Of a stretch of 64,000 bases of DNA, positions 43,605 to 53,389 are shown in pieces; positions within the stretch are counted from its first letter, which is position 1; each line of letters begins with the position of its first letter. Source of the stretch: Nostoc indistinguendum CM1-VF10 (GTDB lineage: Bacteria > Cyanobacteriota > Cyanobacteriia > Cyanobacteriales > Nostocaceae); assembly GCA_019359215.1 (NCBI GenBank), contig JAHHHS010000016.1, forward strand, positions 1 to 64,000, given 5' to 3'. A program made the translations under genes and the position numbers. Under the pieces are notes generated by a model. The model was not told the DNA's origin, made no database searches, and worked only from the letters and a program-made list of their open reading frames with translations.

Positions 43605-45374
43605 ATGCAATTAAGAGATTCTCTGCGCCGGACAAAAATTGTCGCTACTATTGGCCCCGCTACTAGTAGTCCTGAAATGCTCAAGGCGATTATTGAAGCG
43701 GGAGCCACGACGCTACGACTCAATTTCTCCCACGGAACTCATGCCGACCATCAGCGTAGTATTCGCTTAATTCGGCAAACGGCTTTTGAACTAAATCAAC
43801 CAGTGGCTATTCTCCAAGACTTGCAGGGCCCAAAAATTCGCTTGGGGAAGTTTGACAACGGATCTATAGTTGTGACAAAAGGCGATCGCTTCACCTTGAC
43901 AAATCGCCCGGTGGTAGGTACGCAAGAAATTAGCTGCGTCACCTACGATTATTTAGCCGAAGAAGTTCCAGTTGGCGCAAAAATCCTGCTTGATGATGGA
44001 CGAGTAGAAATGGTTGTGGAGGAAATTAACCGGGACAAAGGTGATTTGCATTGTCGCATCACTGTACCTGGTAAACTTTCTAACAACAAAGGCGTGAATT
44101 TTCCCGGTGTTTACCTGTCAGTTAAAGCAATGACCGACAAAGACCGAGAGGATCTGATGTTTGGTCTAGATCAGGGTGTAGATTGGGTGGCACTTTCCTT
44201 TGTCCGCAATCCGCAGGATTTGATCGAAATTAAAGAGTTAATTTCCAGTACAGGCAAGCAAGTGCCAGTAGTTGCCAAAATTGAAAAGCACGAGGCCATA
44301 GAACAAATGGAGGCAGTTCTGGCTTTGTGTGATGGTGTAATGGTTGCTAGAGGCGACTTAGGTGTGGAACTGCCAGCAGAGGATGTCCCAGTACTGCAAA
44401 AGCGGCTAATTGCTACAGCAAATCGCTTGGGGATTCCCATCATCACCGCCACTCAGATGTTAGACAGCATGGTGAGCAATCCCCGTCCCACTCGCGCTGA
44501 AGTATCGGATGTAGCAAATGCGATTTTAGATGGCACGGATGCGGTAATGCTCTCTAATGAAACCGCTGTGGGTAGCTTCCCTGTAGAAGCAGTGGCGACG
44601 ATGGCGCGAATTGCCGAGCGTATGGAGCAGGAAGAAGCCCAACACTTAAACTTACGTTCTTTGAGAGATTCCCGGCGCTCCATTCCCAATGCGATTAGTC
44701 AAGCTGTAGGGCAAATTGCCGAACAACTAGGCGCAGCAGCAATCATGACCCTAACGCAAACTGGAGCAACAGCTCGCAATGTATCTAAGTTCCGTCCCCA
44801 AACACCGATTTTGGCAGTGACACCCCATGTGAATGTGGCGCGGCAGCTACAGATGGTGTGGGGAGTAAAACCCCTGTTAGTACTAGGATTACCTTCGACT
44901 GGTCAGACATTTCAAGCTGCGATTAACGTGGCTCAAGAGCTTAAATTACTGTCTGAGGGAGATTTAGTAGTAATGACTGCTGGCACACTCCAAGGAATTT
45001 CCGGCTCCACAGATTTGATTAAAGTTGAGGTGGTGACGGCAATACTAGGTCACGGAATTGGGCTGGGACAAGGTTCAGTGAGTGGTCGCGCACGAGTAGC
45101 TAATACTGGCATGGATGTTAGTAACTTTAATCCTGGAGACATATTAGTTGCACCTCGCACTAGTGCTGATTTTGTTGAAGCAATTCGTAAAGCTGCCGGA
45201 ATTATTACGGAAGAGGAAAGTCTCACAAGTCACGCAGCAATCATCGGCTTGCGTCTCGGTGTGCCAGTTATTGTCGGCGTGAAGCAGGCAACGCAGGCGA
45301 TTCGGGATGGGGCGATCATAACGCTGGATCTGCAACGGGGTTTGATTTACTCTGGGGCGGTGAGAACGCATTAG
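43605..45374 (+). CDS. pyk: Pyruvate kinase
   Basis: Makes pyruvate and ATP from phosphoenolpyruvate and ADP at the end of glycolysis. RRTKIVATIGPATSSPEMLK, TLRLNFSHGTHADH, VPVVAKIEKHEAIEQME and MVARGDLGVELPAEDVPVLQ are the catalytic motifs. At 589 residues it is about 110 longer than the common form because of a C-terminal PEP-utilising mobile domain (EEESLTSHAAIIGLRLGVPV, about residues 530-580), as in other cyanobacteria and bacilli. The start is ATG 43605. Confidence 0.95.
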   Translation: MQLRDSLRRTKIVATIGPATSSPEMLKAIIEAGATTLRLNFSHGTHADHQRSIRLIRQTAFELNQPVAILQDLQGPKIRLGKFDNGSIVVTKGDRFTLTNRPVVGTQEISCVTYDYLAEEVPVGAKILLDDGRVEMVVEEINRDKGDLHCRITVPGKLSNNKGVNFPGVYLSVKAMTDKDREDLMFGLDQGVDWVALSFVRNPQDLIEIKELISSTGKQVPVVAKIEKHEAIEQMEAVLALCDGVMVARGDLGVELPAEDVPVLQKRLIATANRLGIPIITATQMLDSMVSNPRPTRAEVSDVANAILDGTDAVMLSNETAVGSFPVEAVATMARIAERMEQEEAQHLNLRSLRDSRRSIPNAISQAVGQIAEQLGAAAIMTLTQTGATARNVSKFRPQTPILAVTPHVNVARQLQMVWGVKPLLVLGLPSTGQTFQAAINVAQELKLLSEGDLVVMTAGTLQGISGSTDLIKVEVVTAILGHGIGLGQGSVSGRARVANTGMDVSNFNPGDILVAPRTSADFVEAIRKAAGIITEEESLTSHAAIIGLRLGVPVIVGVKQATQAIRDGAIITLDLQRGLIYSGAVRTH

Positions 45375-45468
45375 GATTGGTGAAGAAGCAGGGGAGCAGG
45401 GGCAAGGGGGAGAATTAATAACCAATACCTCATGCCCAATGCCCAATGCCCCATGCCCAATCCCTTTA
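45375..45468. repeat. Tandem CCCAATGCCC repeats
   Basis: CATGCCCAATGCCCAATGCC and CCATGCCCAATCCC form a short run of heptamer-like units between convergent pyk and the M61 peptidase gene, the STRR type of repeat. Confidence 0.55.
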
Positions 45469-47250
45469 TCAAACAGTTGCGATCGCTACCCCAAGCCATC
45501 CAGCAAAGTTTTGCTGCTGTGTGGAGTCAGGATGCTCAACAGGCTTTACCTGATATCGAGTGGGACGTGGTGAGGCGAGGGTAATGGAATAGGTACGCAG
45601 TTCGTCTTGGTGAAAAACTGTCACTTTGATTGCATCACTTGGTTGGTAATCTTTGAGGCGATCGCTTAAGCCACCTGCTGTTACCTTAATCCCATCAATT
45701 GCTAACAACTCATCACCTGCATCAATTCCCCCTATTTGTGCAGGTGAACCCGCCTCCACAAACTTAATCATCTCGCGCCCATGCTCTGTATTTATTCTTA
45801 CGCCCAGGTAAGGTTCTTCCCGCTGTTCAGCTACTAACTGCAAGCCAAAAGTTTCTAAATACTGATTAAAAGGCAAATCATCAATGCCATCAATATAACG
45901 TTTAAAGAAATCAGTCAAATCGATTCCGGCAACAGATTCTATAACTTCTTGCAACTGTTCTGGGGTATAGCCAATTTCATCTTGTCCAAATTGCTGCCAC
46001 ATTTTCAACATCACGTCATCGAGGGAACGTTGATTGTCATGAGTAGAGCGAATCAACAAATCCAGCAATAACGATACCATTTCTCCCTTTAAATAGTAGG
46101 AAATTTGGGAATTACCGCTATTAGCATCCGGGCGATAGAGTTTAATCCAGGCATCAAAACTCGACTCGGAAACGGGTTGTACCTTACGCCCCGGTGTCAT
46201 TTCATATCTGGTAATTTCCTTGCTCAATTTATTTAAATAAGACTGAACATCATAAATTTGCGCCCGCAAAGGAATTAACAAGTCATAGTAACTAGTAGTA
46301 CCCTCACAAAACCATAATGATGGTGTGTAATTTTCTTGGTCGTAATCAAAAACCTCTAATGCTTTTGGGCGAATTCGCTTAACATTCCATAAGTGAAAGA
46401 ACTCGTGTGCTACCAATTGCATAAAGCGATCATACTTTTCCTGAGCGCGAAATCCAAAACGCTGGTAAATTAGGGAGCAAGAGTCTTTATGTTCCAAACC
46501 GCCAAAAGCCTGGCTAAATAAATGTAGTAGAAACACGTATCGTTCATAGGGCAAACCACCGAACATTTGCGCTTCTACCTGAATAATTTTTTGAATATCA
46601 GCAATCATCTGGTGGGCTTCGAAATTTCCTTGCCCCCAAATTGCCAATTCATGGGGTTTTCCCAAAACTTCAAAATTATACAATTGGTGGCGACCAATCT
46701 CAAACGGAGTATCAACAAGAGTATCAAAATTGGCAGCCAAGAAAGTATTTGTTTTCTCACCAACAGGTGGCAAGGCAGTAGTTACCTGCCATTCTGGACG
46801 TGGTGGTACAATAGTGACGCGAATTAGTTGGTTTTCCCAGCCCGTTATTCTAAAAAATAGTGCCGCACCGTTAAAATAACCGTGGGTAGCATCTAAGTGA
46901 TTTGTCCGTACCGATAGTTCATTCGCAAAAACGCGGTAGCGTACAGTTAATTCTGAAATACCCTTTTTATCTACCTGCCAGTGATTTTTACTGATCTTCC
47001 GCCAAGGTAAAGGTATATCCTCTGTAAAAGCCACAAAATCCTGTAAATTCTTAGCATATTCACGGACTAAGTAGGAACCGGGTGTCCACACAGGCAATTT
47101 TAAATCGAGAATCGGTGAGGGGTAATCGACAAGGTGTAAAGTCACCTCAAACAGATGGGTTTCTGGTTGGGACATTGCCACCAGGTAATGAATGGTTGGC
47201 CCGGTTTCCTGGACGTAGGCGTTGGGACGAGTTGCTGTTGCTTCAGTCAT
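45469..47250 (-). CDS. M61 family glycyl aminopeptidase with PDZ domain
   Basis: 593 residues. An N-terminal beta-rich domain (about 15-180) is followed by the metallopeptidase core with LVAHEFFHLWNVKRIRPKAL, where HExxH binds zinc, and WFCEGTTSYYDLL. A C-terminal PDZ domain at about 485-560 includes AGDELLAIDGIKV. There is no signal peptide, so it is likely cytoplasmic or peripherally attached. ATG 47250 (MTEATATRP) is preferred over TTG 47274. Confidence 0.87.
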   Translation of the reverse strand: MTEATATRPNAYVQETGPTIHYLVAMSQPETHLFEVTLHLVDYPSPILDLKLPVWTPGSYLVREYAKNLQDFVAFTEDIPLPWRKISKNHWQVDKKGISELTVRYRVFANELSVRTNHLDATHGYFNGAALFFRITGWENQLIRVTIVPPRPEWQVTTALPPVGEKTNTFLAANFDTLVDTPFEIGRHQLYNFEVLGKPHELAIWGQGNFEAHQMIADIQKIIQVEAQMFGGLPYERYVFLLHLFSQAFGGLEHKDSCSLIYQRFGFRAQEKYDRFMQLVAHEFFHLWNVKRIRPKALEVFDYDQENYTPSLWFCEGTTSYYDLLIPLRAQIYDVQSYLNKLSKEITRYEMTPGRKVQPVSESSFDAWIKLYRPDANSGNSQISYYLKGEMVSLLLDLLIRSTHDNQRSLDDVMLKMWQQFGQDEIGYTPEQLQEVIESVAGIDLTDFFKRYIDGIDDLPFNQYLETFGLQLVAEQREEPYLGVRINTEHGREMIKFVEAGSPAQIGGIDAGDELLAIDGIKVTAGGLSDRLKDYQPSDAIKVTVFHQDELRTYSITLASPRPTRYQVKPVEHPDSTQQQNFAGWLGVAIATV

Positions 47251-47473
47251 CTTGTGTGCTGAGTTAATACTCAATGGTTAAGGGGATTGGTTATTTCTCC
47301 TATCATGACAAATTCGCCTTTTAACTTTTGGCTTCAACGAAGAGGCAGTTATTGAATCTAAATCCCCCACTTCTACTAAATGGCTCTCGTAAAGAGCCGG
47401 AAGCTAGCCCAACAGACGGGATCGAATCCCCACTTAAAGCATCCTCCTTGTTCCCTGCTCCCTTGCCTCTTTT

Positions 47474-48163
47474 TCAAATCGAGACGGCGGCTGTTTGCTG
47501 CGGCTGATAGTCAGAACCAAGTTTGCTGGCACAAAACCCAGTATCTCGTACTTGATTTGGTTCAATTGTTTTTCCCCAGTCCAAAGGAGTCACTACATAC
47601 TGTATAGCTCCTTGCTGCTTAAAATCTGCGTTCCAAAAGTTATTAATCTTAGCTTGATTCATGTTAAATGCCAGTTGCCAGTTATTAACCTTGGTATTAC
47701 CCTGATTTGTAATTTTGAAGCTGACACAAAATCCGGTTTCCCAGTTAGAACTGATTTCAGTAGTGACTTTTAGTTGGACAGTACTAATAGTAGATGGGGA
47801 GATAGAAGGAGTAGGAGTTGGGGAAACAGGAGGATTACTAGGTTGATCTAGAGGTTGAACTTGTACTGGTGGGAGCAGTTGGGACAGTAATTGCTGCTTG
47901 GGTAGATCAACACTTTGCCAATCATCTAATAAAATTCCGCCTGTATCACTACTATTAGGATTCCAACTCCAGTAAGTAAAGCTCAAGTTATTTTTTTGAA
48001 TGTATTTTACCAACTCATTTTGCCAAATACCTTCTTTGGAATTTAAGTCTACTTGCCGTCCCCCAAACTCCCCAATCAAGATGGGAGCGATATTCTGACT
48101 AGCGATATAGTTAAATCCTATCTGCCAGCGCTCATATTGAGGCTGGTATTCCAGTTTTTATTT
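47474..48163 (-). pseudogene. GH5 cellulase with CBM2 domain, C-terminal fragment
   Basis: The frame runs from EYQPQYERWQIGFNYIASQN through LIGEFGGRQVD (catalytic Glu) and LSFTYWSWNPNSSDTGGILL, the end of a GH5 endoglucanase. It continues into a Pro/Ser/Thr linker and a CBM2 cellulose-binding domain (NWQLAFNMNQAKINNFWNAD). It begins at a stop codon near 48164, so the N-terminal half of the GH5 barrel, with the acid/base Glu, is gone. Repeat DNA lies at the break. It sits beside the cellulose synthase genes, where cellulases are often encoded. Confidence 0.72.
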
Positions 48164-48398
48164 TTATCTATCAAAAGGGAGTGATGGAGGGCTACAGTAC
48201 CCCGCCCTTAATCAAGTGGGAAGTAAAATAGGGGTACCTTTTGCATGAAGTACATTTTTAAACCTCATCCCCCTCTCCAAAGCATCGGACAGGGAAGTGT
48301 TTGCGTAAGTAAATATGGGGTGAGGTTCAGACTGTATTCCACCAAAGTAAGAACCACTATAGAATAGACAGGATTATTTTATCAGTATGATGATCATC

Positions 48399-48502
48399 TT
48401 ATAGCGGTTCCCATTCAAATACGGTACAACATTATATTCCAAGGTGTAGGGAACATCCCGTGCCCCTAGGGGTGTACCTCACGTAAACGAGAACCGCTAT
48501 AA
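48399..48502. repeat. MITE-like element with 12 bp inverted ends
   Basis: TTATAGCGGTTC (48399-48410) and GAACCGCTATAA (48491-48502) are exact reverse complements bounding about 80 noncoding bases. A related end (GAACCACTATAG) lies at about 48350. The element sits in the 340 bp stretch between two broken minus-strand genes. The remainder of that stretch (48164-48398) is repeat-like and contains no gene. Confidence 0.6.
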
Positions 48503-48505
48503 TTT

Positions 48506-49075
48506 TCACCTGAGAAACTCTGAAGGAGTCACATAGGCATTTGTTTGCCTATTTTTAATCAGTGGAGGTAAAGTACTTTTAGAAGTTATGGATTGCGGCG
48601 GAATTTGATATCGGTTTCCCCAACCACCATTCAAGTCTTCCAGTTGCGGACGAGGTGGTACTGTTTTCCCCGCAGGTAGGGGTATTGTTAAGGTTTGGCT
48701 AACTTGTAAATACTTTTCACCTTCGTTAGTAAAACGAATCAATTTGCTTTCAAGCGTGTCAAACTGTTGATTCTCTAACTTTAACTTTTGAGAGTTTTGA
48801 TTATCTGGCTGTTTTCACTGACTAGCAGGATCGAAAATAGCTACAAATGTAACACCATCTTCTGGAAACAGTTGTATTTGTGCTGGATTTGCTTGCCAAA
48901 CTTCTTGAAAATGACCATCGGGTGAAACTTGCCACAGATTCAGTGCAGCCTCCCATTGTCCCTGTTTCACTTCCACAATTTGACGAGCCAGAATTGAACG
49001 GTTAGTATTCGTGTCTGAATTCAGTAAAGCTTCTGTTTGTCCTGATACTGGACGCAAATAACGCACAGCGGCCAC
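48506..49075 (-). pseudogene. Hypothetical gene interrupted by an in-frame TGA
   Basis: The minus strand reads VRYLRPVSGQTEALLNSDTN to VTFVAIFDPASQ, then TGA. It continues in the same frame with KQPDNQNSQKLKLENQQFDT, FTNEGEKYLQVSQTLTIPLP to VTPSEFLR. One nonsense change therefore splits a gene of at least 190 residues. Its 5' end is also unclear, since it meets the plus-strand barrel gene at 49083 with a TAG only a few codons upstream. No family is recognised. Location suggests it belongs to the cellulose locus. Confidence 0.5.
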
Positions 49076-49082
49076 TGTAATC

Positions 49083-50696
49083 TTGCTAGACTCTATCGAC
49101 TACCAATTGGGTTTAGCAGAACCGCTACCAGCGCCTAAATTACCCGTCAAGAAAAGTCAATCGCAGTCAGGGTCGCAGACATTGCCTCCTCCACGCGCAA
49201 CGACTGGTGTAGCAACTGCACCGCTCGCTAATCCAGTGTCCAAAGTTGGGGAACCCAAACCAGTCAACGATCTCCAACAGTTGGAGAGTGTCTTCATCCA
49301 GCAACAGGTAACTGGAAAAGCCCCGGCAGCAGCACGTAGTTCTGTTGCACCACGAGTGGCAGCAGGTGGGGACACTTCTGACCTGAATTTAGGATTGCAG
49401 GGACAGATGAACAACTCAAAGCCATCAAGTAGTTCAGCACCACTGCCACCACTCGCCAACTCGGCTGCAACGCAAGAATTCACTGCACCAGCAGCACCAA
49501 CTTTTAATCAACTACTTAGTTCTCAAACAGCTCCCCTGCCACCACTTCCCAACTCGGCTGCAACGCAAGAATTCACTGCACCAGCAGCACCAACTTTTAA
49601 TCAACAATTACTCGATCCACAGACAACACCATCAGTTCCTACTACAGCTCCCACTCCAGTACCAGTTACCCAATCGGTAACTACTCAACAACGCCGTCAA
49701 CTCGATAGCAGTAGTTTAAGGGAACCCTCTTTACAATTCCAAGGAGTTTATATCACCCAAGGCGGTGACACCTCGGCGCGGGCGAGAGTTAGTGGTATCT
49801 ATCCACTGTCTCCTCAAGCTTTGGTTGGAGCAACCCTGGACTTAACAAGCCAAGGTAGCAGCTTGGATGACTCCCGAAACGAGGGTTTGAACATTAACGA
49901 GCTTTATTTGGCAACTTCACTAGGAGGCGTACCTAATCTGCGGTTTGTGATCGGTCAAATAGATTTAACGTCTTATTTTGATCGCAACAGCTTTGCTAAA
50001 GATGGAGCTAGTCAATTCTTTAATCCGGTGTTTCAAACCAACCCAGCACTCGCGGCGACAGGGATTAGTTCACGCACCGGTTTGTTAGCCGATTGGAGTG
50101 TCACTGACAATATTGAAGCGAAAGCGGCAGTCTTTTCATCAGCAGATAAAATCGGTGACTTCTCTTTAGATGGATTTGCTGGCGAAATCGGCATCCGTTA
50201 CGGCAATGCGATTATTCGTGGTACTTATGCCAGCGATCGCGATGCTGGTGTCCGTGATAGCTTTCTTGAAAGCTTTAGCATTGCCAGAGGTAACAATCAA
50301 TTTGGTCCTGATGAAAACGATCGCGAAGAAGCATACGGTGTCAACGCCGAAGTCTTTATTCCTAATCTGAAATTAGGTTTGTTTGGGCGCTATGGCCGTT
50401 ACGAAAATCGCACTTTAGGAGAGGGTGCAAATACTTACGTTTTGGGAGCTAGTTTTTTGGATCTGTTTACCCCAGATGACCGGCTCGGAATAGCTTATGG
50501 ACGCGCTCTCTCTAACGATCGCCTGCGTCGTGGAGAGCGTCCCGATGTATTGGAAATGTTCTATGATTTTAAATTTATTTCCAATCTACGGGTAGGCTTT
50601 TCGGTTCAAGCACGTGATGATTTCTCAGAAACAGTCTTTGGTATCAGGGTGAAATCAGAATTTGATGTGACTCCCACAGGGAGAATTACCCAATGA
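49083..50696 (+). CDS. Outer-membrane beta-barrel, OprB/porin-like, of the cellulose locus
   Basis: 537 residues: a Pro/Ala-rich N-terminal half (about 1-205) and a C-terminal beta-barrel (FQGVYITQGGDTSARARVSG, FVIGQIDLTSYFDRNSFAKD, IGIRYGNAIIRGTYASDRDA) ending in a run of alternating strands. This resembles OprB-type cyanobacterial porins. A 31-residue unit (PLPPLANSAATQEFTAPAAP onward) is tandemly duplicated at 49437-49622. No signal peptide is visible and the start is TTG, so the 5' end may be lost. The stop overlaps bcsB by ATGA. It probably supplies the outer-membrane exit, the role of the BcsC barrel. Confidence 0.55.
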   Translation: MLDSIDYQLGLAEPLPAPKLPVKKSQSQSGSQTLPPPRATTGVATAPLANPVSKVGEPKPVNDLQQLESVFIQQQVTGKAPAAARSSVAPRVAAGGDTSDLNLGLQGQMNNSKPSSSSAPLPPLANSAATQEFTAPAAPTFNQLLSSQTAPLPPLPNSAATQEFTAPAAPTFNQQLLDPQTTPSVPTTAPTPVPVTQSVTTQQRRQLDSSSLREPSLQFQGVYITQGGDTSARARVSGIYPLSPQALVGATLDLTSQGSSLDDSRNEGLNINELYLATSLGGVPNLRFVIGQIDLTSYFDRNSFAKDGASQFFNPVFQTNPALAATGISSRTGLLADWSVTDNIEAKAAVFSSADKIGDFSLDGFAGEIGIRYGNAIIRGTYASDRDAGVRDSFLESFSIARGNNQFGPDENDREEAYGVNAEVFIPNLKLGLFGRYGRYENRTLGEGANTYVLGASFLDLFTPDDRLGIAYGRALSNDRLRRGERPDVLEMFYDFKFISNLRVGFSVQARDDFSETVFGIRVKSEFDVTPTGRITQ

Positions 50697-53332
50697 GTCA
50701 AAACAATAAGGAAAAAGCTAAAAAAATTCAATATCGTTCTCTTTTTATTTGTTCATTTTTCCTTTTTACTTCCTTGCTAACCGTGCCACCCTTGGGCAGC
50801 ATTGCCCCTGCTCAAGCACAGAATTTATCAGCATCGGCACAAAAGGGTTTTGCATTTTTAAAAAAAGGCTTTATCAATGATGCGATCGCAGCCTTCCAAC
50901 AACCCCTCAAAAGTCAACCGCAATCTTCGCAAGTTAGGTTGGGATTAGCGATCGCCTATCGTCGAGCCGGACGTATTCCCGAAGCTTGGAGTGCTTATCA
51001 ACAAGTACTGGCAGTAGACTCCAACAACCAACTAGCTTTAAAGACAGTTGGTCTATTGGCTACTTATCGTCCTGAGTGGAACTTAAAAGGGATTGAGGCT
51101 CTGACAACTTTATTAGAGTTAAATCCCAATGACTCAGAAGGTCGTGGTTACCGTGCTCTACTGTACTCCTATCAAGGACAATTAAGCGAGTCTTTGGCAG
51201 ACTACCAAATAGCACTGAACAACAACCCCACACCAGAAACAGTCATTGGTGCAGCTCAAACTTATAGTTACAGTGGGGATTTTCCTAAAGCACTAGAGTT
51301 GTTTAACCGCTATCGCTCCACTGGCAAAGCCATTACAGGCTATGCAGCAGTAGCCTATGGTCGCACCTTACGAGAAACAGGCAATCCTGCGGGGGCAGTA
51401 CAGGTATTAGAAGCGCAATTGCAGCGCTCCAATAAATTTGACCAAATAGAGTTTGAAACTCGTAAAGAACTGGCTGTAGCATATCTTGTCAATCAACAAC
51501 AAGCTCAAGCATTGGCGGTTTTAGATGTATTACAGGGAAGGCCAGAGGCGATTTTGCCCTTAGCGCGATCGCTCAATGAAATTCGCAAGTACACCAATAA
51601 CCCCACTCTCACCCAGCAAGTTTTCAATCTCTACCGTCAAGCACTGCAAACCGATCCCAACCCTTCCCCCAAACTACTGCGCGAAGTCGCTGATGTCTTT
51701 ACTGGGTTCCCCGAAGGACGACAAACAGCAGCTCGCTTACAAGCGGCATTGGGGAGGATCGCAGATTTTCGCCCGATTCAAACGAGCTTAGTGTCTGATG
51801 TCGCAAACGTGAAGGCAAGCGATCGCTTGGTAATTATTGGTACTCCAAATGAGCAACCATCTCTAAATACTTGGAAGAATTTGCCCCTAAAAGTCGTCAG
51901 CAATCAAATTCTTGATCGTGATAATAACCCCGTACCAGATGAGACAGGGGTATTGATTATAACTAAAGCTGAAAAGAGCGGGGTTCCAGTTTTAATTGCT
52001 ACTGGTAACAGTGCAAAAGCCGTAGAAAAGGCAACCCAATTTTTATCACAGCCAGACTTGCGGAAAATGGGGACTGGTCAGGTGGTTTTTGTCAGTACTC
52101 TTAAGGAAGGTTCAACACCAGGACTCCGCCAATGGCCTCGTTATTTGCCAGAACAAAATTCTTTTAAACTGGGCGAAATCAAAACCCAGGTAAATGGTGA
52201 GCCGTTTAGTGATGTAACAGTGCGTGGGATCGGAGCGCCGCCAATTGAAATTGATTTTCGCGCTTTACCAGATGATCGGTTTGTTCGGGGTAGTTCCATG
52301 AATCTGGTGTATAGCTATGGGCCGCAGGTTAATCCCCGAACTTCTGCGATCGAAGTTTTACTGGATGGAGTTTTCATTGGTGGGGCACGTCTTGATTCTG
52401 AGGCGGGAGAAACTCGCATAAACCTGAAAGTCAATTTGCCAGAAAACTTGATCAAACCTAACTCGAAATTGCAAGTTTTCTTGCGAATGAATCCGAGAGA
52501 ACCGTTTGATAAACAAAACTGTCTTCAGCCACCAGATCAACAACTGACAGGTACGGTGCATTCTGATACTAGCTTCGACCTGAAACGGGAAATCTCTACA
52601 CAACTACCAGACTTAAACCTGCTGAAATTTGGTTTCCCCTTTGCTGCACCCCAGGATTTGTCTCAGACAGCGATTGTCGTGCCACAAATCCCCTCGAAGA
52701 CAGATGTGTTAACCTTGTTAGCTTTTAGCGAACGCTTAGGAAGGCTCAGTCAAGCAGATGCGGTCAAACTAAATGTTTATACACCGGATGCTTTACCAAC
52801 AAAAGCCCGCAAAAATGATCATTTGGTAGGAATTGGAACGCGAGAAGACTTTCCTTTCCCTGAAGTATTTAATTCCATTGGTTTTAACTTGAGTCAGGCA
52901 TTTTCCCGCTCCTCTGTCAATGCTGTGGTTCAGACCCCGCAGGACACACAAGGGATGATTAAGCAAATTATCTCTCCTTGGAACAGCGATCGCGTCGTTC
53001 TAGCTTTAACATCTCAAACCGAAACTGGTTTAGAGCGAGTGCGGCAAGTCCTCAATCAAGATCCGTGGTTCTTCCAACTCAAAAAGGATACGGTGCTAAT
53101 TAGTAGTGATCAAAAAGACCTGGTTTCCTACGATGCTGATGCCTATCAACTACAGTTTTTCCAAAGCGCCCCAAGTACTCGTCGCTGGGAAAATACCACT
53201 CTTCTCAGTAAGGCATCACGCTTTTTACAAGAAAATTGGCTATTGCTACCTATAGGCATTTTCACCGTGTCTCTGGTTCTTTACGGGATTCTTCAGTTGT
53301 ATATCAAGCGCTTGAATGCTGACAAAAAGTAG
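50693..53332 (+). CDS. bcsB: TPR-BcsB fusion, cellulose synthase periplasmic subunit
   Basis: 879 residues with a signal peptide (SLFICSFFLFTSLLTV, then PAQAQN). TPR-like repeats span about 45-340 (AFLKKGFINDAIAAFQQPLK, RRAGRIPEAWSAYQQVLAVD, QLSESLADYQIALNN). A BcsB-type carbohydrate-binding region covers about 370-840 (IEVLLDGVFIGGARLDSEAG, INLKVNLPENLIKPNSKLQV). A C-terminal membrane helix is at about 851-873. In enterobacteria the TPRs belong to BcsC, so this fusion joins BcsC's TPR part to BcsB, leaving a separate barrel upstream. The start overlaps the barrel gene by four bases. It precedes bcsA. Confidence 0.78.
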   Translation: MSQNNKEKAKKIQYRSLFICSFFLFTSLLTVPPLGSIAPAQAQNLSASAQKGFAFLKKGFINDAIAAFQQPLKSQPQSSQVRLGLAIAYRRAGRIPEAWSAYQQVLAVDSNNQLALKTVGLLATYRPEWNLKGIEALTTLLELNPNDSEGRGYRALLYSYQGQLSESLADYQIALNNNPTPETVIGAAQTYSYSGDFPKALELFNRYRSTGKAITGYAAVAYGRTLRETGNPAGAVQVLEAQLQRSNKFDQIEFETRKELAVAYLVNQQQAQALAVLDVLQGRPEAILPLARSLNEIRKYTNNPTLTQQVFNLYRQALQTDPNPSPKLLREVADVFTGFPEGRQTAARLQAALGRIADFRPIQTSLVSDVANVKASDRLVIIGTPNEQPSLNTWKNLPLKVVSNQILDRDNNPVPDETGVLIITKAEKSGVPVLIATGNSAKAVEKATQFLSQPDLRKMGTGQVVFVSTLKEGSTPGLRQWPRYLPEQNSFKLGEIKTQVNGEPFSDVTVRGIGAPPIEIDFRALPDDRFVRGSSMNLVYSYGPQVNPRTSAIEVLLDGVFIGGARLDSEAGETRINLKVNLPENLIKPNSKLQVFLRMNPREPFDKQNCLQPPDQQLTGTVHSDTSFDLKREISTQLPDLNLLKFGFPFAAPQDLSQTAIVVPQIPSKTDVLTLLAFSERLGRLSQADAVKLNVYTPDALPTKARKNDHLVGIGTREDFPFPEVFNSIGFNLSQAFSRSSVNAVVQTPQDTQGMIKQIISPWNSDRVVLALTSQTETGLERVRQVLNQDPWFFQLKKDTVLISSDQKDLVSYDADAYQLQFFQSAPSTRRWENTTLLSKASRFLQENWLLLPIGIFTVSLVLYGILQLYIKRLNADKK

Positions 53333-53389
53333 ACACTTTCGACCAGGTATCGCCAATTTTAAATTTAAATTTCAAAATTTAGATCCAAA

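Noticed and set aside
47380..47450. tRNA-like arm (GACGGGATCGAATCCCC) with a GGCTCTCGTAAAGAGCC hairpin
   Set aside because: The T-loop lacks the GTTCGAAT pattern, no acceptor stem or anticodon arm can be formed, and there is no CCA-compatible end. It is more likely a terminator or repeat near the M61 gene.
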